From the NCBI GenBank assembly GCA_024305405.1, contig JAKNDB010000092.1, positions 2,449,501 to 2,513,500 on the forward strand: 64,000 bases of DNA, given 5' to 3'. This document shows positions 1 to 13,505 of the stretch, one piece after another. The position numbers and the translations under genes are program-made. Position 1 is the first letter of the stretch. Each line of letters begins with the position of its first letter. The notes under the pieces were generated by a model that worked only from the letters and a program-made list of their open reading frames with translations, made no database searches and was not told the DNA's origin. This DNA comes from Dirofilaria immitis (lineage: Eukaryota; Nematoda; Chromadorea; Rhabditida; Onchocercidae).

Positions 1-401
1 AGTCAGGAGAATTATTCATAAAATCATAATCATAAACAAATGGATAAATTAATGATCTGTCGCAACAAGTATGAAAAAGTACACTGATAATATGCATGAT
101 TGTTTTTTGTACCTACAAATTAATTCAAAGAAGAGACATTAATTTAAACAATCAGATATACATTAGCTTCAAATATTTTAAAAATATTTCCTTTCTAACT
201 GAATATTACAAACAAATTTCATCTCATCTCTTATTCTCCTGCTGCTTAATGTTTAAAATAAAGTGTTGAAAGGAGTCAGAAATTTTAAAAGTAATAATTT
301 CTTCAGCAACCGTATAATTTATAAAAACTACAGTACTACTCCTTGAGTTTTTCTTCCGTCCTTCGCACAAAATGTAATTCAAATGATCTTCTGATAACGC
401 T
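1..401. other. Downstream flank of cab-1, no gene seen
   Basis: AT-rich DNA after the cab-1 stop codon on the minus strand; it probably holds that gene's 3' UTR. I see no conserved coding frame, RNA gene or repeat. Confidence 0.5.
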
Positions 402-3400
402 TCAGCTTTGCGAAATGAAATTTGGATTCTGTACTTCGATATCACCGGTTGGTGCTAATCCAGGGCATTCATATACCGAAAAATTGTTTTCGTCATCGGA
501 CGTTTCACTGCTTTCATAAACATCTGGAAGAGTTACCACTCCATTTTCACCTGATATTATTTTCTGTTTTGCCTGATGATAGTGATGTAGCTGCGCCTAA
601 AAACATTAGTAGTAAAAAAACTTCAACAACGTTAAACTTAAACGAATGAAAGTTGAAGAAATATATTCTTTTTGAAGGCTATATTTTTTTATAGATTTCA
701 AAAACAAATATGTTAGCAAAATTTAAATATTTTAAGATGACTCTCAGCCCTGAAAATTTATTGATAAAGAAAATGATCTTCTTTCCTGATCCACCTCCAC
801 CATCCTCTCCACATAACATAGGGAATGTGAATAGATCATAGTTTATCTAATCATTTCAAGATCGAAAATTATTAGCGTTTCGCCACTTTTTATCGACCAA
901 TTCTTTTTACTTTTGTTTTGTGCTTTCGTTTTTTTTTTTTTTCTGATTTCATATGTTTTTTTGCATTATTTAAATATGTGATAAACATTGCTATTCTTAC
1001 CACTTTTCAAATATTCTCCTCAATATTTAGTTTCATTTTCTTTACAAGAATGATGAAAGAAGCAAAAATTATTCTGAATGCAATGGAATTACTGATATCT
1101 AATGATATAATAAAAGATGCTAAGATCTTTCTATAGTTGTAGACATTGATTAGAATGAAATGGAAATTAGGATGATAGTTATGATTGAACCATTAGTAAA
1201 TATTACTAACATACTTTTCCCAATATGAAAAATTGGTTTTTTTATGATGCATTTCTAATTGATGCATATATAATGAGTTTTCGACATACCTTGTATGCCA
1301 GTCCTTCATCACCACCTTTCTTCTTCTTGCTTTTTCCAGGACCAGTGGGTGCATATGTGAAATCATAATTGTCAACTGAAGCCTTTTGAGATCGAACTCT
1401 GACATTTCATTGAATAAAGCATAAACAAAAAAATTTTAAATATGTGTGCAAAGCAAACAAAATGTAAAAATACTGTCTTTTGCCAAATATAATTCATTCG
1501 ATGAGACACTTTCGCATGGCATATTTAAAAAGGTAAAACTTACTTGAAAAGTAAAAGCTACCAGTTGCGATCCCTATTACTACTGCCAGCATACAGATTG
1601 TTGCTACTGCTAAAAAAAAATGATCGTTTCATGGTATTAATGAATGATTTATGACTCTTTAACTAAGAAACTAATCAACTAATCAGATTAGTGATATCTG
1701 ATTAATTAAGGATGACACATTTCGAATAAATATATAAAATTTATGGTCAACAGTCTCAAAAAATCGATGTGTAAATGAAGATTAACACGATATTGTGCTT
1801 TGAAAAAGTGCTACATATCGAATGACCAGTAAAATCAACAGGAATGTATTCCGAATATCTGTAATGCAAACCTATTTAAAAGGCTTTTAGTCTGAACGTT
1901 AAATTCTCTATCTCCTTGATACGCTATTGATAATTTCGGAATATGCGTGATTTAAATAAGCTGAAATGTTCTAATACTAAAAATTGAATTTTCCATTAGA
2001 AACTAATCACATACCTAAAGTTAAGAAATTAGCAATATGAAGAGGTGGCGTTAAGTTTGATTGCTGAACTATTTGGTGATCTTCGACCCGTTTCTTCATT
2101 ACTTCCCTATGTTTCATCTGATTTGATATTTTCGGTTCAATGAATCCCACATATTCGTTTTGTCCTTTTTCTGGGCTGCTACCAATGTTGCGGTCGTTCC
2201 CAATACATTTTCTGCATTTTCAATATCGATATCGTACTCATCGTTACTTTCTGGTGCGCTATATTCATCATAGGCTGAAAGTTTACACATAAGACTTCAT
2301 TTTGATGAATAAATTTTAAAGTAAATAGGACAAATTTAATAGGACTACAGATAACAGAAACTACAAATGAGATTCTAAAAATATTCAAATCTAAAACATT
2401 TTCAAAAACTTTTCTTCGAAAGTGATGACATGTTTCTGTATCAGTATAACATCTGAGAAAATTATTTTTTTGATTTCTATTGTTTTAAAAACTAAAGTTT
2501 TGGAATATGTCAGAATTTCAGATTTAAAATTAATCTTAGCTATAAGGAAAAATAAAAGATAGTAAAATGTGTAAACGAAAAGTAGTGAATTTTGAATGTT
2601 TTAGAAATAATTAATACATTAGATGATAGATGATAAGCAACATTTTATTATTGGCCGTAAAGATGACTTGTTTATAATTTTTCAATTGAACCATAATGAA
2701 GTGATTAAAAATTGATAAACTAACGTGATTCTCGTCTGCCTCTATTGTCCTGCGTCAAAAAATTCACCAGTGATGCTATCTGTTTATTATTATCGTACTG
2801 TAATAACCGTTGTCCATTCTCTGAAACGAAGAAATTAGAAAAGGAATTTTAATTTGAATAGTTCTTTCTAGTGATTATTTGAATTTTTCAATTAGTTAAA
2901 AGCGTTTAACTTAATTGAACCTTTAATCCATTTATATTTGGAGGTTTCAAGAAAAATGAAATTAGTTTTAACCAATTTTTGTAAATTTTGTAAAAAAAAT
3001 TTTAAAGAGGGAAAAAAGGAAAAACAATTTATGCTTGTTGCAAGTTGATTTCAATTCAATTATTTCTTATTCACGTAGATGATAATTGACAGTTGTTTGA
3101 TTGATATATGGTTTTTAAATCATTCAATTTTAATTTGATATGATATTTGGATAATTAAACTATATTCATATTCAAATGCGTTACTTTTGTTCTCGAAAAA
3201 GTGCATAGTAAGAAACCGAAGGCGAATGATTTCTATTTTTAAATAATTCCCATTCCATAATAATTCCATCTTATGAAACATTTGACTAAAAATACTTAAC
3301 CTAATATCAATCCCATTTATTAGACAAGTAATTTATGTTATTAATTGCGTACTCTGTATATTCAAAGTTTAATATAAAAAATAATATGAATTTATGTTGT

Positions 3401-6400
3401 CACGCGAACTAACTTTTACTATGATAAAAGATGATATGAGGAAATGAGATTATGAGAAACACCAATCCATTTGAACTGCGAAAACGTGTGAGCTATGAAA
3501 TTTCAAGAGAGATGAATTTAATACAGTTACAAAATCAATTACAGATAGGATCACTGCAATAGTAAATTCACGAGATATCAATATGTAGATATGTGAAGGC
3601 AAAGAGTCAAGGTAAATGAAGTCTGACGAAGCAAGCAAAAACATATGAAAAATTTTTTATTTTGTCAAACTTTTTCTATTCCTTTCTTCTAGAGCACGAA
3701 AACTGTATTTCATTGCTCTTTGTTCATTGATCAAAGAAATAATTGGTTTCTTTCTGAAGGAAGAGTTAAAATTTCTTTAATAAATGAAAGTCAAAGTTCA
3801 AAAATCGGAAATCATTTCATATATTTGGAGGAATGATAAAACAGGATAAGTTTATCCTATCATTTTATCTTCCACAGAATTTAATCTGGGTATTTTTAAA
3901 AGAGGAAGGACAAACAATGTCAATTAGCAAAAATTATCGATAATGCGTCTTATAATAAATGTAATTACTTAATGGTATTCAGCTTTGCAATCGTCTAAAG
4001 TGAGGTTATCGAGATTTCAATATTTTTTCAAACTAATAAAATATTTCTCTTATTTCATATTCCTTAATAATACTTAGAATATTAATATTCTCGTCTCTGT
4101 AAGATGGCGATTAGCTTAACGATTCGTCGAATCACTTCATCTATTACAATGATTTAAGAAATAACATTTTTTTAACGGCAAATTTTATTGAATTAACTGG
4201 CGAACAAAATCATCTATTTCTTTCAGTCAAATTTATATCAAAATACTAATAAAAAGCTTTCGCATGTAAATAATGATGAATATTCATTTAGCTTCTTCTT
4301 GAGAAACATTAAAATGAATTTGTGTAGCTTTAGCTAAGGTCTTATGTCCAAAATAGTTTAATTTTTTCACTTTTCTAATTTTAGCGAAAGATCAATAGAG
4401 AGTCACTCGGTGAGACAAGAATTTTAACCATATATGTGCATGTCCTTATTATAACTCATATGCCATTTGTTTATTCTTAACTTCAGAAGATGATAGTTAG
4501 TAAGATATCATTTTCCAGCCATGATTCACTTAACTGCCAAGAAGTTTAACCTATTTTTAACGTCATCTAATGTAGACATTTAATAAACAAGAAAAGAGTC
4601 ATTACTTTCATTGCATCTTCTTTACTTCACTGAATTATTTAACATATCGAAACGTTCTGAATGAACTTCGAATCAATTTTTGCTTATATTTCAATATTCA
4701 AGATTAGAACAAAGAAAAGAAATAGAAGACAAAAAATTGATGACAAGTCTTATCAGAATGTATATCAAACAGCTTGAATAGATGCACTCTGACCAGAACT
4801 TTGGCCATTTAAAAAAAAGTCAGAAATTAAAGCATTATGTAGATATCTATCAACTGATCACAAGAGTGCAATCATTTTATGCTTTTTAATTACGTTTAGC
4901 TATGAACACAAAAATGGATGGTGCGCGCATACCTACCTAACGAGAAGTTCTGCAATGTTTATTCAGAAATTCAGCTGTTGAAAACTTTCTGTTTAGCATT
5001 CAGTTTAAAAAAATCAACGTCCGGAATTTATAGATTCCCATTGAATTCGAATAAAAAGATAGATATCAATAAGATATCTATAAAAATTATGAAGAATTTT
5101 TCTTATGCAAAGTAATACTTTAAAATAAAAATTCACTCCAGTTCATTCCTTTAAAAAAGTAAAACTAAAAACTGAAATCGAATCGAGAACAGAAATGATA
5201 TAGTAAAGAAAATAATATAAACATTTTTATAAAAATAAGACTCATTTTATGATCATGAATTAAAATGAACTTTTTCATTTAAAATTTGAAAAATATGCAG
5301 AATGCTTTAAGCAAAATTTCGTAGAAACTTTGAAATTCATTTGTTTTTTGCATAGAAATTCGATTTTTATTTAAGAAATATACTATAATGAGAGCAAATA
5401 CTTATTTAATAATTCGAAATATCTTTAAAATGTATCATATTCCTATTTTAAAAGATAATAATACAAGTCATTGCAATAACCATCTTGAACTGAGTAATTT
5501 TTTTACAAGAATAAATAGAATCTTTGCTTGTAAAATACTCATCATGAATGATTTTGCTTATTTATTTAAAATATTTTTGCTTATCTTCAGTTTTCTTGGT
5601 TTAATTTTAATTCGCTTATTTCTATCTTGACCTTCGTTTTAAGTCGTAGAAAAAAGTATAATTCAAGTCATCAAATACTAATATCTAAAACTAGACCTGA
5701 CAATTTCGATACTAAAGTTTATCACAACTTATTACAAGATGCTTATAAAACTTTCCATATATGCTTATTTATAAAAAGTAGTGAAAATTGTGCGATGAAT
5801 GAACATTTTCAATGTTTTTGGAAAAAGATGCCAAGATAACTGAAAATGGTCGTGTACAATAATTTGGTTTAGACCCATTAAGCATACACTGAGCTTCATC
5901 TACTTGGAATTTGCTGAATCTGAATTCAAAAAGAATTTTTATGTATCATGTGTTTTAAATATCTGCTTAAAATCTGAAGAATCATCACGTTTTAATGAAG
6001 GTGATATTCAAAGATAGACGAAGATAAGGGTCAGAATATAAAGAATTTATTATACCACATGAAAGTAATAAAAGCATTCTATTTGAATAATTCTAAAAAT
6101 TTATTTCATTTTTTCTAAAAGTATCTGAGAGAACATTGAACGTTTTCGAAGAATCCTTTTCATCGCAGCTTTTTCTTGGAGAAAGTATTTATAAAACATC
6201 GATCTTGTTATAAACAAAAGAATTCCTAAGGAGGAAAATATCGTAAAACGATGCCGAACAATTCCATGAATTTTGCTTTCTTTTAAAATTTAGCATAATG
6301 GAAAGATGAGCATTAGCACTTCTTCCGACCGTTTAATCCTCTTCTCTTCTCCTCTACGCAGTTTTTCAAGGCATTTAGATTTCCGAAAGCTTTTTAACTA

Positions 6401-6808
6401 ACTTTAAAATTATGAATCAAAAAAAAATGCAATAACAGAATTTCTGTTGTGATATCGTTACAACTATTTTGATTCCTTTTCAAATCTTTCAGTTGCCTTT
6501 CCTCTCTTTCTGTATTTCGAAAAAGAAATACAGAATATTTTCCAGAACAAATGATGAAATAATTTAAAATTATTGATTCTTTTATAATTTGTAAAAAAAT
6601 TTAAAGCACCGAGCACAATAATAAGTTAATATTTGACTTAAAAGTGAGAATCATTAAGTATTAGAAGCAAAATTCATTGTCAAGGTCTATTTATAAATAA
6701 AATTTAATATAAAATTGGTCGATTAAAATGAATTGCAACGTACTTACCTACAGCATAGAATGATGCTTGTGAGTAAAGGAGAAGAGCGAGTAGGATCGGC
6801 CACCACAT
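402..6808 (-). CDS. cab-1: CAB-1 / NPDC1 family single-pass membrane protein
   Basis: Six exons on the minus strand: 6808-6748 (ATG, signal peptide starting MWWPILLALLLYS), 2820-2725, 2274-2015, 1609-1544, 1396-1290 and 596-402 (stop). The membrane helix (NFLTLAVATICMLAVVIG) spans the 2015 and 1544 exons. The cytoplasmic tail holds the family signature: EGLAYK then AQLHHYHQ, an acidic stretch, and YECPGLAPTGDIEVQNP near the end. Vertebrate NPDC1 has the same order. Worm CAB-1 was found as a partner of the Rab3 exchange factor AEX-3, so a role in neuronal vesicle traffic is inferred. Two oddities: exon 3 changes frame near 2118-2182, through either a 65-nt intron or a lost T in 2166-2170; and exon 5 needs the second AG of CAGAG as acceptor. 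Intron 1 is about 3.9 kb. Confidence 0.88.
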
Positions 6809-9800
6809 GCCGTCCGCTCTTCACGATAACTACTTGGCAAGTAGAAATTCTCGTAAGGCTCGAATCCGCAAGCAAGCTTAAAGTTAGTTATGACTACAGC
6901 TGCAGCTAGATAATTCTCTCCTTTCGTGTATCGATCCTTGATGACAGCTGAGTTGGCGAATAGAATTTTGAGCGTATGGATTTGCTAACTAAATAAGCCT
7001 ATCTCTCTGCTTGTGCCTTTTTGACGTCACTTAAATAGCCTTAATAGGCATGTATAAAACAATAGTGTTTCTATATGTGTAGATGAAGCGATTGAAAGTT
7101 TGAATAGACATATTAGAAAACGAGCCAAAGGGCCGAACAAAATTCGATGGCCGAATCAATCAGAGAAATTTTAATAGTATACGAACAGCAAATAGTTGCT
7201 CTCAGAATAGTTTTGAAATGAATTTATGATTCATTATCTGATTGGCATATTTTTATATTTAAAAGTACTCTATCTCACTGAGACTTCGTATCGCTGCATA
7301 TGCTTTTTGAACGGGCAATTGTTAGCAGTAACACATGCATGATATGATCGCCACTGTTTTCTTGAAATACTTTCACATACATTTTGAAATCGTACTTAGT
7401 GAAACATTCCATTGCTGAGCAGATAAGTTATATCACATTGATTGATAATCAGCAGTATTCTACTTTCCAGCAAACACAAATGATTCAGCCCTTTCTTATT
7501 TTTTTAATCCATCGATTCTTCTTCCTGCTTTTTCTCTACTTTAAATGGAATTGCTTAGTAGAGAAATAAAAATTTAAACTATCATCAAATAGAAATTAAA
7601 ACAAAGATATTGAGGCCTTTTCACGATTTCTTGCCAACAAATCTAAACTAATCTCTAAGAAAAGTGCTATTTAAAGTTTCACTTTACATGAGAAATTTTG
7701 CGGAGTTTTAAAGCAATCTTTACTATATCCCGAGATAGATCACTAACTGTGAATAGGCAACGGATATGATAATATAAAAATAATCTTCCAACAAAATGAT
7801 GTGTTCTGGTTAAATCTCTATTTATTTTGGTTTGCAAGTGGCAGCAGTAATTATGGATTATAGAACCAAAATGAAAATTCCATTGCTGAAGAGAAGACAA
7901 AGATGTCTTATGATATTAATAAAAGTTATATTGCCTTTTTCAATGTTTCTCAAAAATTTCCTTTTCTATGAATTCAGATTAACATGATAATGTATCATTA
8001 ACTTTCTAGATACCAATGAAATATAATATTTCTATGGCACTTGTGAATGTAAATTTTAATAATGTGATTATTTTGAATTAAAAAAATATAATCAAATTAT
8101 TGCCTTATTTGTTTTAGATAATAGAGGAAGGATGAATATATTAATTATCGAGATATATTAATATGAAAAAACTCTATTGGATTTAGGCTATTGTTATTTG
8201 ACTGCACACGACAACGTAACAGGCTGAAAATACGGATGAGTGAAGAACAAGCGAACTTAACATTTTGAAGTCGCATGTGATCCCAGAAGTAGAAATACCA
8301 AACGCATAAATTAAGTTAAAACGTAAGCATCCTAGTAGTAATATATTCATTTACGTTAGATACCATTGCTCAAAAAGGATTTTTCATTAAAATATAAGTG
8401 ATCTAGTTTTTTTCTTTCTTTTTTTTTTAAATAAGTTTGAATATTCAAAGTTTTTTGCCATCCTGTTTCTCAAAATTCATATGATATATAAATTATTTAT
8501 ACTCGATAACTAATTAACGGATCAGTGAACGACTTAGCAAATTATTGCATTTTTTTTCGTTTCAAACCAAAGACCGAAATGATATTAAGTTGAAAAAGAA
8601 CAAGAAGAAATAATCTAAAACTCGCTTCAGTAATATGCAATTCATCGACAATTTCGTATTAATATTAATTAAAGGAATTAGAAAGAAATTATATCTATGA
8701 AGCCCTCTTAAGGTAAATAACTTAAGAGATTGTACAACAAAATTAGGGATCAAAATTTCTGGCAAGAAAATAGTTTGGCAGTACTTGATAAATAAAAAAA
8801 TCGCTTGCTTAAGTCTTGTTTCCCGATTCCAGAAGACGATAGAGTAAGAATTATTGAGTATTTTTTTTTAAATTCAGTTTTATATGCGCCTGTTAAACAA
8901 CAACTTCGTCTTCTGCTTTCTTCCGCGATGTATTTCTCATCCTTCCATCAAGAATTAATTGGAACATGAGGATATTAATGCGAAAAGTGTAGCGCATATA
9001 ATTTAGAAACATTTTTGTTTGATATTTTTGTAATGCAGCAATCAGATGATAAAAGAGAAAACGATCTGAAAATTTCTTGCTGAATTGATTGTAGACTCGT
9101 CGATATGAACATATGCCGTAAATGCATTCTGTAACCTACTGAGTCGGAAAAACATATCTTAATGATACTGTATGTTTGATCTTTAATTTATTAAAAAATA
9201 TCAAAATACTTTCATGATCTTCGAACTTCAGCTTAGTTTTCAAAATAATTATAATTTGCCAATAATGATAGTAGTTTATGGAGATATATCGGTGATGAAT
9301 GACTAAGACAATTCTCTCAGTTAAAACATTATGTTTCTGGTCTCTCTATTCTGTCCATTTTCAAAATCTTTGTAAATTAATCGTCATGTTCGTTATCTTT
9401 AGAAAATTAGCTTACAATTCTCAGCTTTTCCTAATTCTTATGTAATTGCTTTTCATCCTTTAGCTTTTATCTTCATACGAAAACCTTGGTGTTTTTATTC
9501 AAAGACGATATTTATTGACTAGTAGAATATTTTTCTCAATTCACCAAATAAATATTAGAAAGATGTGCACGAAGATTTGCCTATAGAAAACAGTAGAAAA
9601 CGGCGTATAACAGACGTTATGTTTGGCCAGTTTGAATTGTTTAATTCCATTCATTCTAAAATCGTTTTTCTACTAAATCTTTCCCATTTTCCTTCAATTT
9701 CAATCATAATTTCATTTTGAAGAAGAGATAAAGAAGATTTAAATGGTGAAGACATAACTATAGCTCTTAATCATCTTAGTAGATATAACACGGAATCAAT

Positions 9801-12800
9801 TTTTTTAAACTAATTCATTCATGCTATATGTATATAATATTGTTTATCTTTTCAATTCTACAATATAATGTTTTTAACGGAATGATTTCATTCGATTAGA
9901 AAAATTAGGTCACCGTCCTTCATTCATGTAAGGAGCAAATAAATATAATACTTCTGAGCTTATCAGTAAATAGAGATCAGCTTTGGCATTGACTAAGCGC
10001 TCATATCTTCTTGCAATCATTGGTGCTGTAATTCTTCCTTAAACACCAGTATTGTACATTGCAGATGGTTATTGATATTGATATTGCAGGTACGCATTAT
10101 CAGAACTCGGAGCATAATTACTTACGGATTCGGAAAACATTATTAGTTTTGGTATGATCTTTAATGTACGACGTTTTCTGCTTTTCTATTTATATATTGT
10201 TGGCGTATTTTTGTGCATACCTCTTTCAATAGTTATTTGGTGGATACGACGAAAATTTGATGAGAAGTTAGTGGCTGGAGACAAACAGGTATCGTAAAAT
10301 TCGGAAATGTAATTGTGTAGATGCTCAGTTTTATTCATCGATAATAGAGAGTTGGATATTGTTACGGGGTTCTCATTATTTATATCATTTATTCAAACTA
10401 ATTTTCCAGTATAAATTATCAGTTATTAATTTTACCAATTGTATTCTTTATAGAATTTCATATCCTTTTTAATAAGCATTCAAAAGTTTGTTCATTCCTA
10501 GTCGATAATTGATTTAAAATAACATAGTCATGCGAAACTGCGAATTGAGAAAAATAATATTTTCATACTGAACCATCGTATAAGTAACGATTTACAAGCA
10601 TAACTGCTACAGCTCATTATCAGCAGCAGTAAATTAGGATTTGTGATAAATTTGACAGTTTAAAAAAGAAGTCCAAGTAAAGGGAGTAATATGCCGAAAT
10701 TTATTCGCTGGTCATTTTTGATATTTAATTCAATTCAGTTATAATTTTGATTACAATAAATAAAAAATTTCAAATGAAAATATTTAATCATGGTTTTCTT
10801 CTCACTGCAAAATATTTTCTTCAAAAAATTGATGTACCTTATTAACATATTTTCGTTAATAAATATTAAGTTAGAACATACTATGCTTTGTCAAACAAAT
10901 GAAGATATGGAATGGAATTAGAGGTTCTATCAAAAATAAGTTATACAAATGATGAGATTTATAAATTAAAAGAGCTGTGAATAATAAATCGTGACTATAA
11001 CCAGCTTCCAAAAAATATCATAAATCAGCGTTCCCACAAGTAGTAATTTTAGTATATTTATAGAAAAAGTTGGAAATTACCATAGGAAACTATTTGAGCA
11101 ATAATCTTGATTTTTGAAATACATTAGTATTTCAAATTAATCGATTATTCTATTCCATTCGTCATACTCAAAAACTATTTTAATGAAACAAAAACATATT
11201 TATTTGCTATTAAACAAAAGTAATGAAGAAAGTGAAGTTAATGGAATTATTACTGGAACTTTTGAGATATAAAGTCTTCTCTTCTAATCTAGAATTTTAA
11301 TTTAGTTACATTATTTATTCCAATGCTATCTCTTCCACTCAGTTATCCTTTCGTCAGAAGTACGATCACAAAGGATCCGTAAAACACCATTGGTTGAACA
11401 TTTTTATTGAAAAGAATATTAACTGATATGAATGCATGAATTATTTTGTATTTCTTATATTAGCGATATCTTGCGACAAGAAAGAAAGAATTTTGAATTT
11501 TAAAAATTTACACCTTGATAATACAAATGAAGTTTTCGCACTTCGATTGGCTTCGTTTCCTTAATATTGCTTCAAGGGTAAGTGAAAATGAAAAAATAAA
11601 TTATAATTAAAATCACATTCATATCTACTCGATAGTAATTTAAAATAATGAAGAATAATATCAAGCGTAAATTGTATGAAGGATTTATAATCTACAGCAT
11701 TTGCTAAACTTTTTGTAATATAGATACAGTAATAGAATCTTCCCAAAAGAGCCGATCATCATGAACAATCAATGCTCAGAATTTATGTAGCTTTTTGAGA
11801 AATAGATAGGATAAAGTTAATTTATAGGAATAAATTACTAACTTTGAAAACATAGACAAAAAAGATTGATAAGATTTTACATACCAAAGATTGCAATACG
11901 TCACTAAACTCAGAAATTTCAGAGATCATCAAATTCATCCATTTCTTTTAATCCTTTGCAGTGTCTGAGTTTTTATCACCAAATATATTGTGGTGTTTTA
12001 ATTTTTGGACAATACTATCTACCACATTGTTTTTCGTGCTCTGAATATATTACTATTTAATCTATTTTTTTAGTTTTTATTTATTTAAAATCACTTTAAT
12101 ATGTGCTTCTTCGAATTAAAGCTGATATGTGAAATATCAGAAAATTCTGGATATAAATTAATTTTAATTATGGAATGAGCTTATACTGAATCAAGCCAGG
12201 AGTAATACAATTAATTGGAATAAAAATATCGAAAAGAAAAAGTTACAAAAATGAAAAGAATCTATTCGAAATATTTGTTCCAAAAAAAATTTGATGAGCT
12301 AATTAATCTAAATGACAATATCGACGATCAACGCCGCCAATCATTTATTTTTAAATTATAACATCTTAATCTTTTTTCATCACTGATCTTCATTGTTCAT
12401 TGAAATTCAATCATATTTTAAATGAAGTATTCATTTATCAAAGAAATTTTAATTATTCATCGGTATTGTGCATTGTTGCTTCCTACAGTAACTCTAAATT
12501 TTGACATTTGAGCTTACTTCGCGATCTTATCATCTGATATGCTTTTTCGATCAAAAATATCTTCTGCGTATTTATAAATGTTGAAATATTTTGAGGGAGA
12601 ATAATAAAGAAGGACTTTCTAATTATTCGCTGCATAATTTCATTCTTACTCTATAATTAATTAGCTTATATTCAAAAAAATTATGTAAATATCACAAGTT
12701 TTTGAACTTCATTAAAAATATTTAGGAGGAAATCATATAATAAATAAATTCTGCTCTTGTAGGATTAGAGAGATTTCGGAATTTTGGCCGACTATGCTTA

Positions 12801-13505
12801 CGCTAAGTTCCGCTTTCTGAATCTTCTCTAAAACATTAGTCGTTTACAGAATATCGTTGTATTCGCAATAATGGCATCGAAAGTAAAATTCTAAATAATA
12901 TTTATGAAAAAATTATAATACGATTTTATGTATTCAAGGAGTTGGTATCGTTCAAAACGCTCGTAATGATAATGAACAGAGTAAGCAAGAAAGAAAGTAA
13001 AGAAATGAATGATTGTATTGATTTATGGATAATAGCGTAATTCGTGCAAAGGAATAGATTCATAAAAATCATCTAAAACCGATTTCTATATATAACTTAC
13101 AGATTCTGCGATATATTGAATTGCCATTTCTCAAAAGTTCAAAGAGATTTGCATGATAGGTATGAGGATAGAAGAAGTCGAAATCTCCTTATTACTTTTT
13201 TTTTTGTGGAATTTTGCTTAGATTGATTATGAAAAGCAAGAAACAAAATGAATTATGGAAGAGAAGAGACAAAAAAAAAATTTTTCTTATTTCGTCAATA
13301 AATATCGTTCGTATTACCTATCACAAATTTTATGAACTGGTAAGATTTCAAGTTGTAAGAAAGATTTAAGCCTCAGCAAATAATTATTTCTTCCCTTTTT
13401 TTTCTAGATAATTACCATTGTCATCATCACTACTATACTGTCGAAAAACTTTTTTATATCGATAAGCACTTGTAACATGCAAATTTAAGACTGCAAATTT
13501 AAGGC
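6809..13505. other. Long intergenic region between divergent cab-1 and ALG2
   Basis: About 6.7 kb of AT-rich DNA between two genes that point away from each other, so it should hold both promoters. The open frames present are short, have no recognisable domains, and look random. Just upstream of the ALG2 start, a 12-base motif TGCAAATTTAAG occurs twice (about 13478-13504). I see no tRNA or transposase. Confidence 0.5.

Noticed and set aside
6840..6875. tRNA B-box-like word GGCTCGAATCC
   Set aside because: No matching A-box or cloverleaf arms could be drawn around it.
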